This document shows positions 35,195 through 47,111 of a stretch of DNA of 64,000 bases, in pieces. The position numbers and the translations under genes are program-made. The notes below the pieces were generated by a model. That model searched no databases, had not been told where the DNA came from, and worked only from the letters and a program-made list of their open reading frames with translations. How positions within the stretch are numbered: position 1 is the stretch's first letter; each line of letters starts with the position of its first letter. The DNA is from Lineus longissimus (Eukaryota; Nemertea; Pilidiophora; Heteronemertea; Lineidae): positions 932,001-996,000 of the forward strand of contig NC_088322.1 in NCBI RefSeq assembly GCF_910592395.1, written 5' to 3'.

Positions 35195-38130
35195 GGATCA
35201 ATAAAGTTGTTTTGTCAATGGACTGACGTGACCATAAAAAATAATGTCCTCATGGTTAGACTTAGGTAATCGCTCTGTAATCAGTCAAATGCATGAAGAG
35301 ATGTCGCACAGGGCCTACATTATGCATGCTCTCTTGTGTTGGAGCATAGCAATCGAACATGTTTAATCATCTCGTGTGCAGCAGGCTTTACTTTCAAGAT
35401 TCTAGAGTGATATGAATGGGGTAAGGGCTCAAATGATCAATGGGGAAAGTGACATAACAAAACATGTAATGCAAGTTATACACCTTGATGTTGGCCCAGC
35501 TCTCTCTTACTGTGATTTGAAGTCTGTAGTTCGATTTCTGTCAAGATGTTGCAATTTTGGATTCTGTAATTTTTGGTGGTGGGGTAGGTCTGTGGAATGG
35601 ATAATGTTGATTAGAGAAATGGTTATGGTGACCGTGGTGATGATGATGGAGGCAGTAGTGATTGCAACCGTGGTGATGATGATGGAGGCAGTAGTGACGG
35701 TGGCCGTGGTGATGATGATGGAGGCAGTAGTGACGGTGGCCGTGGTGATGATGATAGTCGAGGCAGTAGCGATGGTGGCAATGATGATGCTGTGAAAGAC
35801 ATGAAAGGAGGCATCTTCATGGATACAGTTTAAAACAACGTCTGGACTACGTGGACACCTATAGGCTCCACCATGCTATGGGCATTGCCCATGCCCGGCC
35901 AAGAACGTCCTTTGCGCAACATCATCGCATTCACCCGAGGACATTCGGAAGATGGGTGGATCAATACGAAGAGATGGCGGAACGCCGCGACCGTTCCACC
36001 CAACGGATCGGATACGGCGAAGGATCCGGCAGAGTGGAACTGATCAACAAGGTAACACAATTTTGTCAGGAATTTGCGAAAGACATTCAATCTTAAGTCA
36101 AGACTTAGGATCCCCATGATGATTACTGTTTCAGTATTTCCACAACTTTTCTTAACCATCCAATTTCAAAGGGACTTTAAGCCCACACATGTAACCCTCT
36201 CCTTATGCGTTCTGTCTCTTTCAGCATTTTGACCAGATATGGAAAGCCAGCTGTTTGACTGGTTTATTGAGCGCCGCCAACTTGGAATTCCAGTTTCTGG
36301 GGGTGATCTCCAGTCTCAAGCCACCAGGGAACACTGACGATGGTTGGATACCTTGACGGAGGAACATAGGGCACAAAGACAGCGCCATCAACATTTTCGA
36401 GCATCAGCCTACTGGCTGCAACGCTTCATGTAAAGGTAAACACAACTTCACTCCTTAACTGAGTCACCTATCCACCCTTGGAATCTCTAATCTTCTGCTT
36501 TGCCTCATGGTGGCCCATCGCACAGGTTTTGTCTTCTTCCGACAAATTTACCTCCCAAGGTTTGGGATCTAAGTTTCTTATCTGTCATTTTCTTTTCAGA
36601 AAAAGGATAAGCCATAGAAGGAAGAATAAAGATACACGAACCATCCCTGAAAATGCACTGTAGTTGCGGCCGACTATCGTCATGAAACGCACCACATCAT
36701 CAGGAATGGAGCTTTCCGTTTCGTGATCAACATGGACTAAACTTTCGTCAATTTCGACATGGTGCCCAGAACGACAATGGCAACAAAAGGATCCGCTTCC
36801 ATCGTCATCCGACTCTCAAGAGGGTATGGAAAAATCGGCTGCACCGTCACACTGGCAATAACCAGTGATGCGCGGAAACTTCCGGCAGAGATCAACTTCA
36901 GGGGTCTGGCCCCCGAGGGCCACGTGGTTGAAGATCTGCGAGACCATGCCCCCCAGAACATGCGAGTAAGTGAACCTTTTTCATTTACTATCCTTTTTTA
37001 TTTTTCTGTGGCGTTATCCTTGTGCAATGAAAAGCCTACAGGATGACAACCCGGACGGTGTTACGTGATCTCTGTGCGAATGACCACTGATAGTTAATCT
37101 CTGTGAACAGCAGCTTTTGCCGACACATTAAGCATCGAATTTTCCAGAATATTCATCGGTTTGATTTCTTGTTGGTAGATGACATTTTTCTAAACGCACC
37201 AGTTTCAATTTCAGGTGACTGCTACCCCGAACGGCTGGGCAAGGCACCAGTCGTTGATCGAATGGTTTGAATGAATCGTTCTGCCTTTCATTCCCGGAGC
37301 AACATTTCTACTGATTCTGGACCGCTTCCCTGCCCACCTGCATCATCTTTTTTGGGAAGAAATTCCACGTGAGAACGGACAGGATTCCTTTATTCCAGGC
37401 CGAATGACCTCCATCCTTCAACCATTGGACTTAACAGTGAACCGCTGCTTTAAATGCCATCTCCGTGCTGTGTGGACGGTATGGAAAGTCGGTAAAACTG
37501 AAGACGATTGTGACTGTGATCCAATTTCCCGTCAGGAATTTGTCCGCATGATCAGCCTCGTTTGGGACAGAGTGGCAGTCCCAGTTATCTAGAGTTGATG
37601 GAGGCTGAGCGGGCTACTTCCTGACGGGAATAACGATCCAGTGATCCAGCCTCCAGTAGATGAGGAGCTAGTAGAAGATTATGATGATGAGCTTGTTTTT
37701 TCTGATGATGAAATCGATTTTGATGATGAATAAAACCAGATCATGTTAATCATATTCTTTTTTTTAAAAATTCTTTAATGCTCATTATCTGGCTTAAAAC
37801 AGTTGGTGAGAAAACTGGTTTGGAACACCCTTTACTCTTGTCAAAGTCCCAACTGTCGCATAAAACCCTGCTACACCCTGATTTTTAGCTGCGACACAAC
37901 AGAGAATGTACGCATACCGGTATAGGCCCTGTGAGAGATATCCCCATGCATTAGTTACGTAGTGATTACCCAAGTTCAATTGAGGAGGGCATCATCGTGG
38001 ACAGCTCGTTATTATTGATCGCGGCATTACTTTGTGAACATGCCCCCACCTCTATAATTTGAACTTAGACATTTTTCACTCATTTTCGGGTTGATGAATC
38101 GGACAGGTAATATTGATAATAGAGTATGTT
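35195..38130 (+). mobile_element. pogo/CENP-B-like DNA transposon, copy B
   Basis: Matches copy A in inverted orientation from AGGATCAATAAAG at the 5' end to the ATAATAGAGTA stretch at the 3' end. It retains the complete catalytic region that A lacks and does not have A's 1.06-kb insertion. A poly-C/CA tract follows at about 38152. Confidence 0.8.
35544..37732 (+). pseudogene. pogo/CENP-B-like transposase, copy B
   Basis: Fragments in order: a 5' end aligned with copy A but with stops in the first 25 codons; 3-4 Asp/Gly/Ser repeats (about 35620-35770); a helix-turn-helix at 35851-36096 (HPRTFGRWVDQYEEM), out of frame with the repeats through a 4-bp deletion; a CENP-B-type domain near 36240-36430 (FDWFIERRQLGIP, FRASAYWLQRFM); first catalytic block INMD then TAA near 36730; KIGCTVTLAITSDARKLP; and after an apparent intron (GTAAGT near 36966 to TTTCAG near 37215) GWARHQSLIEWF, a TGA, FLLILDRFPAH and MTSILQPLDLTVNRCFK. 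It ends in an acidic tail at 37732. These are the DDD-type catalytic blocks of pogo/Tigger relatives, which cut and paste DNA. Multiple stops make it inactive. Confidence 0.8.
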
Positions 38131-38438
38131 GACTACCTTTTAAGTATCTGCCCCCCCCCCCCCCCCCACACACACCCCAGACTCTAGTGCAGCTGCGTAA
38201 TGACGTAATGACGTCATTACCAATATAAATGGTCGTGTCTATTGTGTCAGGAAAGACATGCCATGTTATCATGATATATCATGCAATCACGACAATCATG
38301 TAATTATGAACGCAATTATTTCCATAATGAGTTAGGCCTTAATTACTTCATGTAGTGTATGTCACATAAATAGTAAACTGAAGAACACACAGAACATACT
38401 ATGCCACAAGGAACCTCCATACACAGTGTGTTTCATAT

Positions 38439-38974
38439 AGGGTGTCCATAAAAAATATACCCAACTTGAATTGCAGATTACTAGAATCCTGAGCAATATT
38501 CATGAAATACAAAGGTAGCATGCAGTAGAAAGCCTAGTCTGTCTTCTATCTAAAGGTACCTGGATCATTATGTAACTGCCATGGATGACTGAGCAATCAT
38601 GACCATATGAAAGGTGGTTAAATCAGCAATGTCCCAAGTTTGCATACAACTCAAGTGGGGGATTGACACAATGAATGATTTTTTTTCTGTTCAAAACTTT
38701 TATTTATTTTCATTAGTGTTACCAAGAATGGTGTTTCCTTACAGGTACATTTAGGGGTTGGGGCCTTCAACATGACCAACATTTCTCTCAATACACAGCT
38801 AACATCGTCGCTTCATGTCTCTTACTGCTGATCTTAACACTTCATGGTCTTGGCGGATGAGATCCACTTCATCCGTAATTCGCTTTCTCAACTCCTAGAT
38901 GTAGCTGTCGGGAGTGTGGCGTAGACCTTGTTTTTCAAATAGATACGGATGACGGGACCAATTAATCGACCTGC
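38439..38974 (-). pseudogene. Mariner-type transposase fragment, unit 2
   Basis: Duplicate of the fragment at 31615-32150, with the same stops and the same GGGTGTCC tip. It was carried by the segmental duplication rather than inserted separately. Confidence 0.6.
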
Positions 38975-41900
38975 GCGTTATGGGATACTCATTGATGTCA
39001 GTCCTGGAAGGCAGGAGCATTTGTTCAATGGCAATTTGCCACCATTCCCACATGGATATGGATGCATTTTACTTGAAGAAACGAAGAACAAATTTCTACA
39101 AATTGCAGTTTATAATCTTCTGTCAATAATCAATCAACTTTCAACTAATTGTCCAAGTTCTACTTGTTGACTTCCATTGTCGTCAATAAAGGGCAGACAG
39201 CTAGCAAATGAAAAGCAGTGCGCACATCATCAGCGCCGATCCTCTTCCAAGACAAGCTGATCATTCTCACGACCTCTCTAAATTCGATTTGGAGACATTC
39301 CCTATCATCCACGGTGTGACCGATTTTCCTAGCTTTTCAGATGGCACGTAGCTGGCATTAAAAAGCGTTCTTATTGCTATTAGCCAGAGGTTGGAGAAGG
39401 CTTGTAGGCCTACACTTTCTTGGAATGAAATTGAGATGACTTTGAGCCATTTCAAGCATATTCCGAAATTTCTGAATCTCTGATTGGCCAACCAGGAGGA
39501 TTCATATCATCAGATAGAACTTACTCATCCCGTCAAATGATACCCAATATGAGTATGTTATGAAAATGGTAGTGAAAAAATAGTGTTTGCCCTACCCCTA
39601 TTTTCGGGCCACCCGGTGACAAAAAGTAGAATAAATAAAAGTGAATTGTTTCATATTTCGCAATTGTCAATAAAAAATGTACAAAAAAAGAAAATCTTGG
39701 TTCATGCACAGAGCTCGCATGCCTACCTCACTTCCACAGTTTGGATGCTCGGCGTTTATTTCACTGAAAGTATCATAATGCCAGCATTGTCAACATTTTT
39801 GCTATGAATAACATATTCAATCATGTTATCACATGTTCAATTCTACGTTTTCGCATCGCACTCTGTAGTTGCGAATTGTATTGCAAGGATATATCATCCT
39901 TCCTCTTTAAGGGCACTTACAACATCACTGAAACGTATTCTCTCAGTCCTCCGAGTTTGAAGTGGCCCGATTTCTCCCTTAAGGGAATGTGCGGCTTTTT
40001 ACTTCTGTTCTGGCGGATGATAACGTTTTTAACTCGATGCCAGAGTTCTAATGGAGGACTGTATATGAATATGTAAACCTATTTTGATACGTAATCGAAA
40101 ATATCTGGAGCTGGCAACGGCAGGCCTGAACCACTGTAGTATTTTTAACACGATTCCGGTGCCTATTCTACCGTCGTCTCCTGGGCAGTCATCGCTTCCA
40201 TTTGGGTATGAATAAGAAGACGTCTTTACCACTGGTTGGAAGCCCGGACCGTCAGTAGATGGGCATATTAAAGGGAAGGTCGCTCCGAAACTCTATTGGC
40301 CCGGTAAAACCTATGGTGGGAATAATCTTTCATTGATAACTATAAGGAGTTTCGAGGATCCCAAATCACTTGTAAATAATAAGGTTCAAGAATACTGGTC
40401 TTTCAGTGCTTTTAGTGCCATCTACATACTCTCATCCTGAAAAATATGACAAAATTTACTATCAATACGATCAACTTTTACATTCATTTCGCAACATTAT
40501 CGGGAACGGTACTATTTGCATGGCCTCATCCAGTTTCTTCGCTTGCGGATACACGAATAAGGTTCACTACCGTTTCTTTGAACTGTTGGAATCAGAAGAT
40601 ATTTAGATGTGACATGAAGATGTTGCTTAGTCTCGAAGGCCTATCGCTACCAAATACGATTAGTTATTCAGATGAAAATTGATGCTCTACTCGGCGCCCC
40701 CAGGTAAGCGCACGCATGAACGCCTACAGCACACACAACAAAGTAAAAATTAAACACCAGTTTCTAAGGTTATTTAACCTTCCCGGTTAAGTTCTTCAGA
40801 CACGGTTTCCACGTTCCCGCCCGATACAAGTCCATACTAAATAAATAGTCTTTGCATAATACATGTACATCTTTTCTTTGCTTAAACATCACTTATATTA
40901 CTATTAGCAGCGTAACATATCCTAACTGCCTATCCTCGTAAACGTTATTTACACATCAGAAGACAGCGGCCGTATTTTGTAACCCATATACAGCACCCGG
41001 GGAATCCACGTGCTGCTCGCGAATTTTCAAGTCATAGTAAACAAAGTTGTAAGGTTATGGAAATGAGCTTCCTTACGTTGAACTAGTGACGTCAGACAGA
41101 AGTTGATAATTTCCGGTACATGATGTCGCTACTGCAGGCTTCGGACTCAAATATGCTTTTTCTTTTTTCTCTTTTTAATCTAATCTAACATATACATCAT
41201 TTCCGTCAATCCCCTCTTCAGGGGTTTGGTTTGCTAGGAACATGCTGGCAATTTACACCAGCAAATTTCTTTATAATCAATTACATTACGTAATTATGTA
41301 CACTAGAAAATACCTGTGCTCTGCACGGTGTTGGGGCGAGCGGTATTATATGAATTGTATGGGCTCACGCTCACCAGTTGACGAGTCATTGGGTGATTGT
41401 AAAGTAGGTTTAACGCCGAGTGTTAACACTAATGCTAACACTAACCACAGAGTTAACATCAGAAATAAACTGCTCATTCGGTGTAGGTATTAACAGCAGG
41501 TGTTAGTGTGAACTCAGTTTATAGACCGGTGTTAGTGTTACAGGCGGTGTAAGTGTTACACTATATCAAGGCAGTGTTATGTTGGCTAGAATTCCAATGG
41601 GTTTTCCATTGCAACTAACACTAAGCTCTAGGCATTAACACCAACGTGAGTTTATGGCTCTTACATAAATAAACCACCACATGTGTTCACCTAGGTATCA
41701 CACACGACAAATGTCTCCACTTTTCTAAACGTACTATCGCCGCGGGCTTCAATCCGATTCCGAATTTCAAGTTGTACCGAACTGTGCTTTTGGGCACTCT
41801 ATGAGCGAAATTATGTTACTTAGTAATAATGGCAAAAAATCATCTCGTGCGATCCGGATCCTCGAATCAGCCCCACGTACAGTTTTCTAATATATTGTAT

Positions 41901-42014
41901 ACACAAAATTTAGTTCATCCTGAATTTGTCAAACTTCCCTTTTTGATGTCAATATTTTATATGCAGGTCGTTCAACATTTTGAACCCATATTTAATAATT
42001 TTTATACCAGATTG
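38975..42014. other. No recognised gene (unit 2)
   Basis: Duplicate of 32151-35190. The only notable frame difference seen is a 90-codon frame at 39804-40076, opened by a TTTTAG to TTTAAG change near 39905; it has no motif and looks accidental. Confidence 0.4.
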
Positions 42015-42018
42015 TCCA

Positions 42019-44950
42019 GGATCAATAAAGTTGTTTTGTCAATGGACTGACGTGACCATAAAAAATAATGTCCTCATGGTTAGACTTAGGTAATCGCTCT
42101 GTAATCAGTCAAATGCATGAAGAGATGTCGCACAGGGCCTACATTATGCATGCTCTCTTGTGTTGGAGCATAGCAATCGAACATGTTTAATCATCTCGTG
42201 TGCAGCAGGCTTTACTTTCAAGATTCTAGAGTGATATGAATGGGGTAAGGGCTCAAATGATCAATGGGGAAAGTGACATAACAAAACATGTAATGCAAGT
42301 TATACACCTTGATGTTGGCCCAGCTCTCTCTTACTGTGATTTGAAGTCTGTAGTTCGATTTCTGTCAAGATGTTGCAATTTTGGATTCTGTAATTTTTGG
42401 TGGTGAGGTAGGTCTGTGGAATGGATAATGTTGATTAGAGAAATGGTTATGGTGACCGTGGTGATGATGATGGAGGCAGTAGTGATTGCAACCGTGGTGA
42501 TGATGATGGAGGCAGTAGTGACGGTGGCCGTGGTGATGATGATGGAGGCAGTAGTGACGGTGGCCGTGGTGATGATGATAGTCGAGGCAGTAGCGATGGT
42601 GGCAATGATGATGCTGTGAAAGACATGAAAGGAGGCATCTTCATGGATACAGTTTAAAACAACGTCTGGACTACGTGGACACCTATAGGCTCCACCATGC
42701 TATGGGCATTGCCCATGCCCGGCCAAGAACGTCCTTTGCGCAACATCATCGCATTCACCCGAGGACATTCGGAAGATGGGTGGATCAATACGAAGAGATG
42801 GCGGAACGCCGCGACCGTTCCACCCAACGGATCGGATACGGCGAAGGATCCGGCAGAGTGGAACTGATCAACAAGGTAACACAATTTTGTCAGGAATTTG
42901 CGAAAGACATTCAATCTTAAGTCAAGACTTAGGATCCCCATGATGATTACTGTTTCAGTATTTCCACAACTTTTCTTAACCATCCAATTTCAAAGGGACT
43001 TTAAGCCCACACATGTAACCCTCTCCTTATGCGTTCTGTCTCTTTCAGCATTTTGACCAGATATGGAAAGCCAGCTGTTTGACTGGTTTATTGAGCGCCG
43101 CCAACTTGGAATTCCAGTTTCTGGGGGTGATCTCCAGTCTCAAGCCACCAGGGAACACTGACGATGGTTGGATACCTTGACGGAGGAACATAGGGCACAA
43201 AGACAGCGCCATCAACATTTTCGAGCATCAGCCTACTGGCTGCAACGCTTCATGTAAAGGTAAACACAACTTCACTCCTTAACTGAGTCACCTATCCACC
43301 CTTGGAATCTCTAATCTTCTGCTTTGCCTCATGGTGGCCCATCGCACAGGTTTTGTCTTCTTCCGACAAATTTACCTCCCAAGGTTTGGGATCTAAGTTT
43401 CTTATCTGTCATTTTCTTTTCAGAAAAAGGATAAGCCATAGAAGGAAGAATAAAGATACACGAACCATCCCTGAAAATGCACTGTAGTTGCGGCCGACTA
43501 TCGTCATGAAACGCACCACATCATCAGGAATGGAGCTTTCCGTTTCGTGATCAACATGGACTAAACTTTCGTCAATTTCGACATGGTGCCCAGAACGACA
43601 ATGGCAACAAAAGGATCCGCTTCCATCGTCATCCGACTCTCAAGAGGGTATGGAAAAATCGGCTGCACCGTCACACTGGCAATAACCAGTGATGCGCGGA
43701 AACTTCCGGCAGAGATCAACTTCAGGGGTCTGGCCCCCGAGGGCCACGTGGTTGAAGATCTGCGAGACCATGCCCCCCAGAACATGCGAGTAAGTGAACC
43801 TTTTTCATTTACTATCCTTTTTTATTTTTCTGTGGCGTTATCCTTGTGCAATGAAAAGCCTACAGGATGACAACCCGGACGGTGTTACGTGATCTCTGTG
43901 CGAATGACCACTGATAGTTAATCTCTGTGAACAGCAGCTTTTGCCGACACATTAAGCATCGAATTTTCCAGAATATTCATCGGTTTGATTTCTTGTTGGT
44001 AGATGACATTTTTCTAAACGCACCAGTTTCAATTTCAGGTGACTGCTACCCCGAACGGCTGGGCAAGGCACCAGTCGTTGATCGAATGGTTTGAATGAAT
44101 CGTTCTGCCTTTCATTCCCGGAGCAACATTTCTACTGATTCTGGACCGCTTCCCTGCCCACCTGCATCATCTTTTTTGGGAAGAAATTCCACGTGAGAAC
44201 GGACAGGATTCCTTTATTCCAGGCCGAATGACCTCCATCCTTCAACCATTGGACTTAACAGTGAACCGCTGCTTTAAATGCCATCTCCGTGCTGTGTGGA
44301 CGGTATGGAAAGTCGGTAAAACTGAAGACGATTGTGACTGTGATCCAATTTCCCGTCAGGAATTTGTCCGCATGATCAGCCTCGTTTGGGACAGAGTGGC
44401 AGTCCCAGTTATCTAGAGTTGATGGAGGCTGAGCGGGCTACTTCCTGACGGGAATAACGATCCAGTGATCCAGCCTCCAGTAGATGAGGAGCTAGTAGAA
44501 GATTATGATGATGAGCTTGTTTTTTCTGATGATGAAATCGATTTTGATGATGAATAAAACCAGATCATGTTAATCATATTCTTTTTTTTTAAAATTCTTT
44601 AATGCTCATTATCTGGCTTAAAACAGTTGGTGAGAAAACTGGTTTGGAACACCCTTTACTCTTGTCAAAGTCCCAACTGTCGCATAAAACCCTGCTACAC
44701 CCTGATTTTTAGCTGCGACACAACAGAGAATGTACGCATACCGGTATAGGCCCTGTGAGAGATATCCCCATGCATTAGTTACGTAGTGATTACCCAAGTT
44801 CAATTGAGGAGGGCATCATCGTGGACAGCTCGTTATTATTGATCGCGGCATTACTTTGTGAACATGCCCCCACCTCTATAATTTGAACTTAGACATTTTT
44901 CACTCATTTTCGGGTTGATGAATCGGACAGGTAATATTGATAATAGAGTA
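42019..44950 (+). mobile_element. pogo/CENP-B-like DNA transposon, copy C
   Basis: Carried inside duplication unit 2 and nearly identical to copy B, so it results from the segmental duplication rather than an independent transposition. Confidence 0.8.
42368..44556 (+). pseudogene. pogo/CENP-B-like transposase, copy C
   Basis: Same fragments and same breaks as copy B: early stops, the 4-bp deletion before the helix-turn-helix (frame at 42675-42920), INMD followed by TAA near 43555, TGA after LIEWFE, FLLILDRFPAH, then ILQPLDLTVNRCFK in the frame at 44228-44416. One visible difference is GTGGTGAGGTAGG near 42402 where B has GTGGTGGGGTAGG. Not functional. Confidence 0.8.
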
Positions 44951-45040
44951 TGTTGACTACCTTTTAAGTATCTGCCCCCCCCCCCCCCCCCCCACACACA
45001 CACCCCAGACTCTAGTGCAGCTGCGTAATGACGTCATTAC

Positions 45041-45726
45041 ATGCCTTGTAACACATGCCGCCGTTTTGGATTCGCCACTCTACGATTAGTGAAGTAGATT
45101 TCTGGAGCGAAAAGATTTCAGAATCATAGCAATCGAAGTCCAGAATTGATACATACAACCTGGAATGTCTAGACACATTACTCTTTTATGTCAAGGTTGA
45201 GTGTTTTCATTTATAGCGCTCATTGTGTTAATCGGGAACCGTCATATTCGCAGCATTGAGTAGAGATATCGATAATCCGCACGATATAGTAATGTGATAC
45301 AGTGGGATAACAGTAGTAGGTGACGTGCGTTCCTTATCTTCTCACTAAGCCCACGGGAACGGCTTACAGCAGGATGTTCAGCCACGGCCCAAAGAGATAA
45401 TATGATACTATTGACATAATTTCACGGTCTACACAACTCATATTATTGCCCCTCCCATACATTACACGTCACTAGTTAGCGTGGGCTTATTATTACAGTC
45501 ACCAGCAAGCACGACAGGTGCTTCTCTGTTTGGGAATTCTCATTCAGGAAATGGCCAGCCGAAATCACAGTAATCTTATTATTGAACTGACAAAACGATT
45601 TCAAATCAATATACCGACTCTAACAATAATTAAAAAAATACTTGTGGACAACAAATTTTAAGAATTTGCATAACCCTAAAACATTACATTTTATTGTTTG
45701 AATTTTATTGTTTTGGAAATGACTCC
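45041..45726. other. No recognised gene
   Basis: Sequence between the duplication and the TTAA-flanked element. No open frame of note and no repeat recognised. Confidence 0.4.
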
Positions 45727-45965
45727 TTAAAGGCCATATATCAAGGTTTGAAAACATGCTTGATACTCATGAAATATGTTGAGGGTTAAAAAAACAAGAT
45801 CCCAGACATTAAAAAAATTCTAATAATAAAGTCATTATTTAATTATTTCAATTTTCAATTTTAAACTATTTGAATTTCCCACCACACACAACTTTAGATT
45901 AGTTCCACATGTGGCCGCTAGGGATTTTTTGATGACGTAGATTAGGTCAGTCAGAACAAAGCAAG

Positions 45966-46325
45966 ATGGCTTCCGCATACAGTTCAGAGAGTGAGAGCAG
46001 TGAATTTGAGGATGTTTTGGTCGATACAGAAGGATATTTAAACGTTGAGCCGTACATGTTCGAGCCATTAATATCACTAGATCATAATGAGAGTGAAAGT
46101 GATTAGAATTTGTGGTTAATCAATTTGCATGGCAGACCTGCCGATATAGCAAAGAAGACATTGATAGACGGTTGCAGATGCATAACATGTATGATTTTTG
46201 AACAGACTAATGTTGCACAATATTGTTTCGCCTCGTCAGTGTTGTATCGCCAGTTATGTCATGACGCTGAACTACAATTGAAAAGTGACGGTATTATGCA
46301 CAATCATCTTGACGTGACGATATAA
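45966..46325 (+). pseudogene. P2X7 C-terminal-like (P2RX7-C) gene start, broken
   Basis: The frame opens with MASAYSSESESSEFED and VEPYMFEP, a Ser/Glu-rich leader plus a YxFEP motif that I know from invertebrate proteins annotated as P2X7-intracellular-domain-like, often found near transposons. A TAG at 46104-46106 interrupts it. The same frame continues with a Cys-containing stretch (DGCRCITCMIFEQ, FASSVLYRQL) to 46325, reminiscent of the zinc-binding Cys region of that domain. The middle with the usual WC-x-C-G-x-C motif is not seen, so a deletion is likely. Domain identity is tentative. Confidence 0.45.
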
Positions 46326-46500
46326 TGCCGTGCAACGTTAGATAGGCCTAGATGTCAGATGACAATAATCTGTCATTGACAGTGGCTGTCACTGACACTG
46401 ACCTGTGTCGCTGTCACCTTGCTATGGCTGGAACACAAGAAGACACTATGCGGTATCACAGGCCCCAATAGGGCCTACACATTATGTATAACAACCGACC

Positions 46501-46806
46501 TCAGCAGCCTCGGGCATTAAATGCAATTGACATGGTTGGAACAGCTGTTTTTAACAAGTGGCATTTAATATTCAGTTGGATGCAGATATCCGGCTTCATG
46601 TGATAATCCGTATCGATAAAGTGATCACTGCAAAGTTTGGCCGAAGGCCCAGGCTTCCAACACTCCAAACGTTTGCACTTCCGAATCCACAGCTTCCTCC
46701 TCTCTCGTTCAACTGGCTTTGGAAATTCATGAAAATGGGTCCCATCCGTCATTCGATTGTTCTTTGTGCTATCCTTGACACAATTCGGAGCCACACAATA
46801 CACCAC
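46501..46806 (-). CDS. THAP-domain protein, N-terminal exon
   Basis: A 101-codon frame with a near-complete THAP zinc finger at its start: Cys at residues 4 and 9 (YCVAPNC), HFHEFPKP, the invariant Trp in KLWIRKCKR, WKPGPSAKLCSDHF giving the later Cys and His, and the terminal TAVPTM matching the AVPT signature. THAP fingers (C2CH) bind DNA in P-element- and Kolobok-type transposases and in host factors. Nothing catalytic follows. It runs toward the P2X7-C-like frame, both lying inside the same TTAA-flanked element. The ATG at 46806 fits the family, where the finger is N-terminal. Probably the 5' exon of a truncated transposase gene. Confidence 0.85.
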   Translation of the reverse strand: MVYCVAPNCVKDSTKNNRMTDGTHFHEFPKPVERERRKLWIRKCKRLECWKPGPSAKLCSDHFIDTDYHMKPDICIQLNIKCHLLKTAVPTMSIAFNARGC

Positions 46807-47111
46807 AGTGAATGAAACACATTACTTCCAGGTGTGCATAATTAATTAAGGCCCTCCTGCTTTTGTGATTGCATGACATGCACAGATAACCTGATCTACA
46901 TCACAACTTTTGCTGAACCCGCCGCCTGGCTCTAACAAGCCAGTTGCTAGCCTGATTAGGTAATCAAGTTGTCAAACACATAATTGGCTATATCTTCAAA
47001 ATGGATGGAGCTAATTGCATTTGGTTTTCTGTATTGTATAAAGTGTTAGGTACAGTTTTGAAATCGTCTTACAGCAGAAAATGGCAAAAAACCTTGATAT
47101 ATGGCCTTTAA

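Larger units (their letters stand above)
31391..38214. repeat. 6.8-kb tandem duplication, unit 1
   Basis: This unit is nearly identical to 38215-45034 with a constant offset of 6824 bp over most of its length (for example 32125 versus 38949 and 35851 versus 42675). CATTAC stands at the left edge (31391-31396), the junction (38215-38220) and the far edge (45035-45040). Differences seen are rare: GAACAAC versus GACCAAC near 31952/38776, AAAAAAT versus AACAAAT near 32268/39092, and poly-C length near 38152/44977. Confidence 0.95.
38215..45034. repeat. 6.8-kb tandem duplication, unit 2
   Basis: Second copy of the 31391-38214 unit. The right end carries the perfect palindrome GTAATGACGTCATTAC (45025-45040); the junction at 38197-38220 has the same palindrome with an extra GTAATGAC in front. 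The near-identity implies a very recent duplication or an assembly artefact. Confidence 0.95.
45731..47107. mobile_element. TTAA-flanked element, Kolobok-like, internally deleted
   Basis: Nineteen-base perfect terminal inverted repeats (AGGCCATATATCAAGGTTT at 45731 and its complement ending 47107) are flanked by TTAA at 45727-45730 and 47108-47111. TTAA duplications occur in Kolobok and piggyBac elements. The THAP domain inside favours Kolobok, whose transposases use THAP domains to bind DNA. At 1377 bp it is too short for a full element. The starts of two convergent genes near opposite ends suggest the middle was deleted. Confidence 0.8.

Noticed and set aside
35412-35795. 127-codon plus-strand frame ending in Met/Val/Glu repeats
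   Set aside because: It is the 36-bp repeat read in the wrong frame; the helix-turn-helix lies in another frame.
46558-46815. 85-codon plus-strand frame opposite the THAP gene
   Set aside because: Antisense shadow of a frame with a complete zinc-finger signature.
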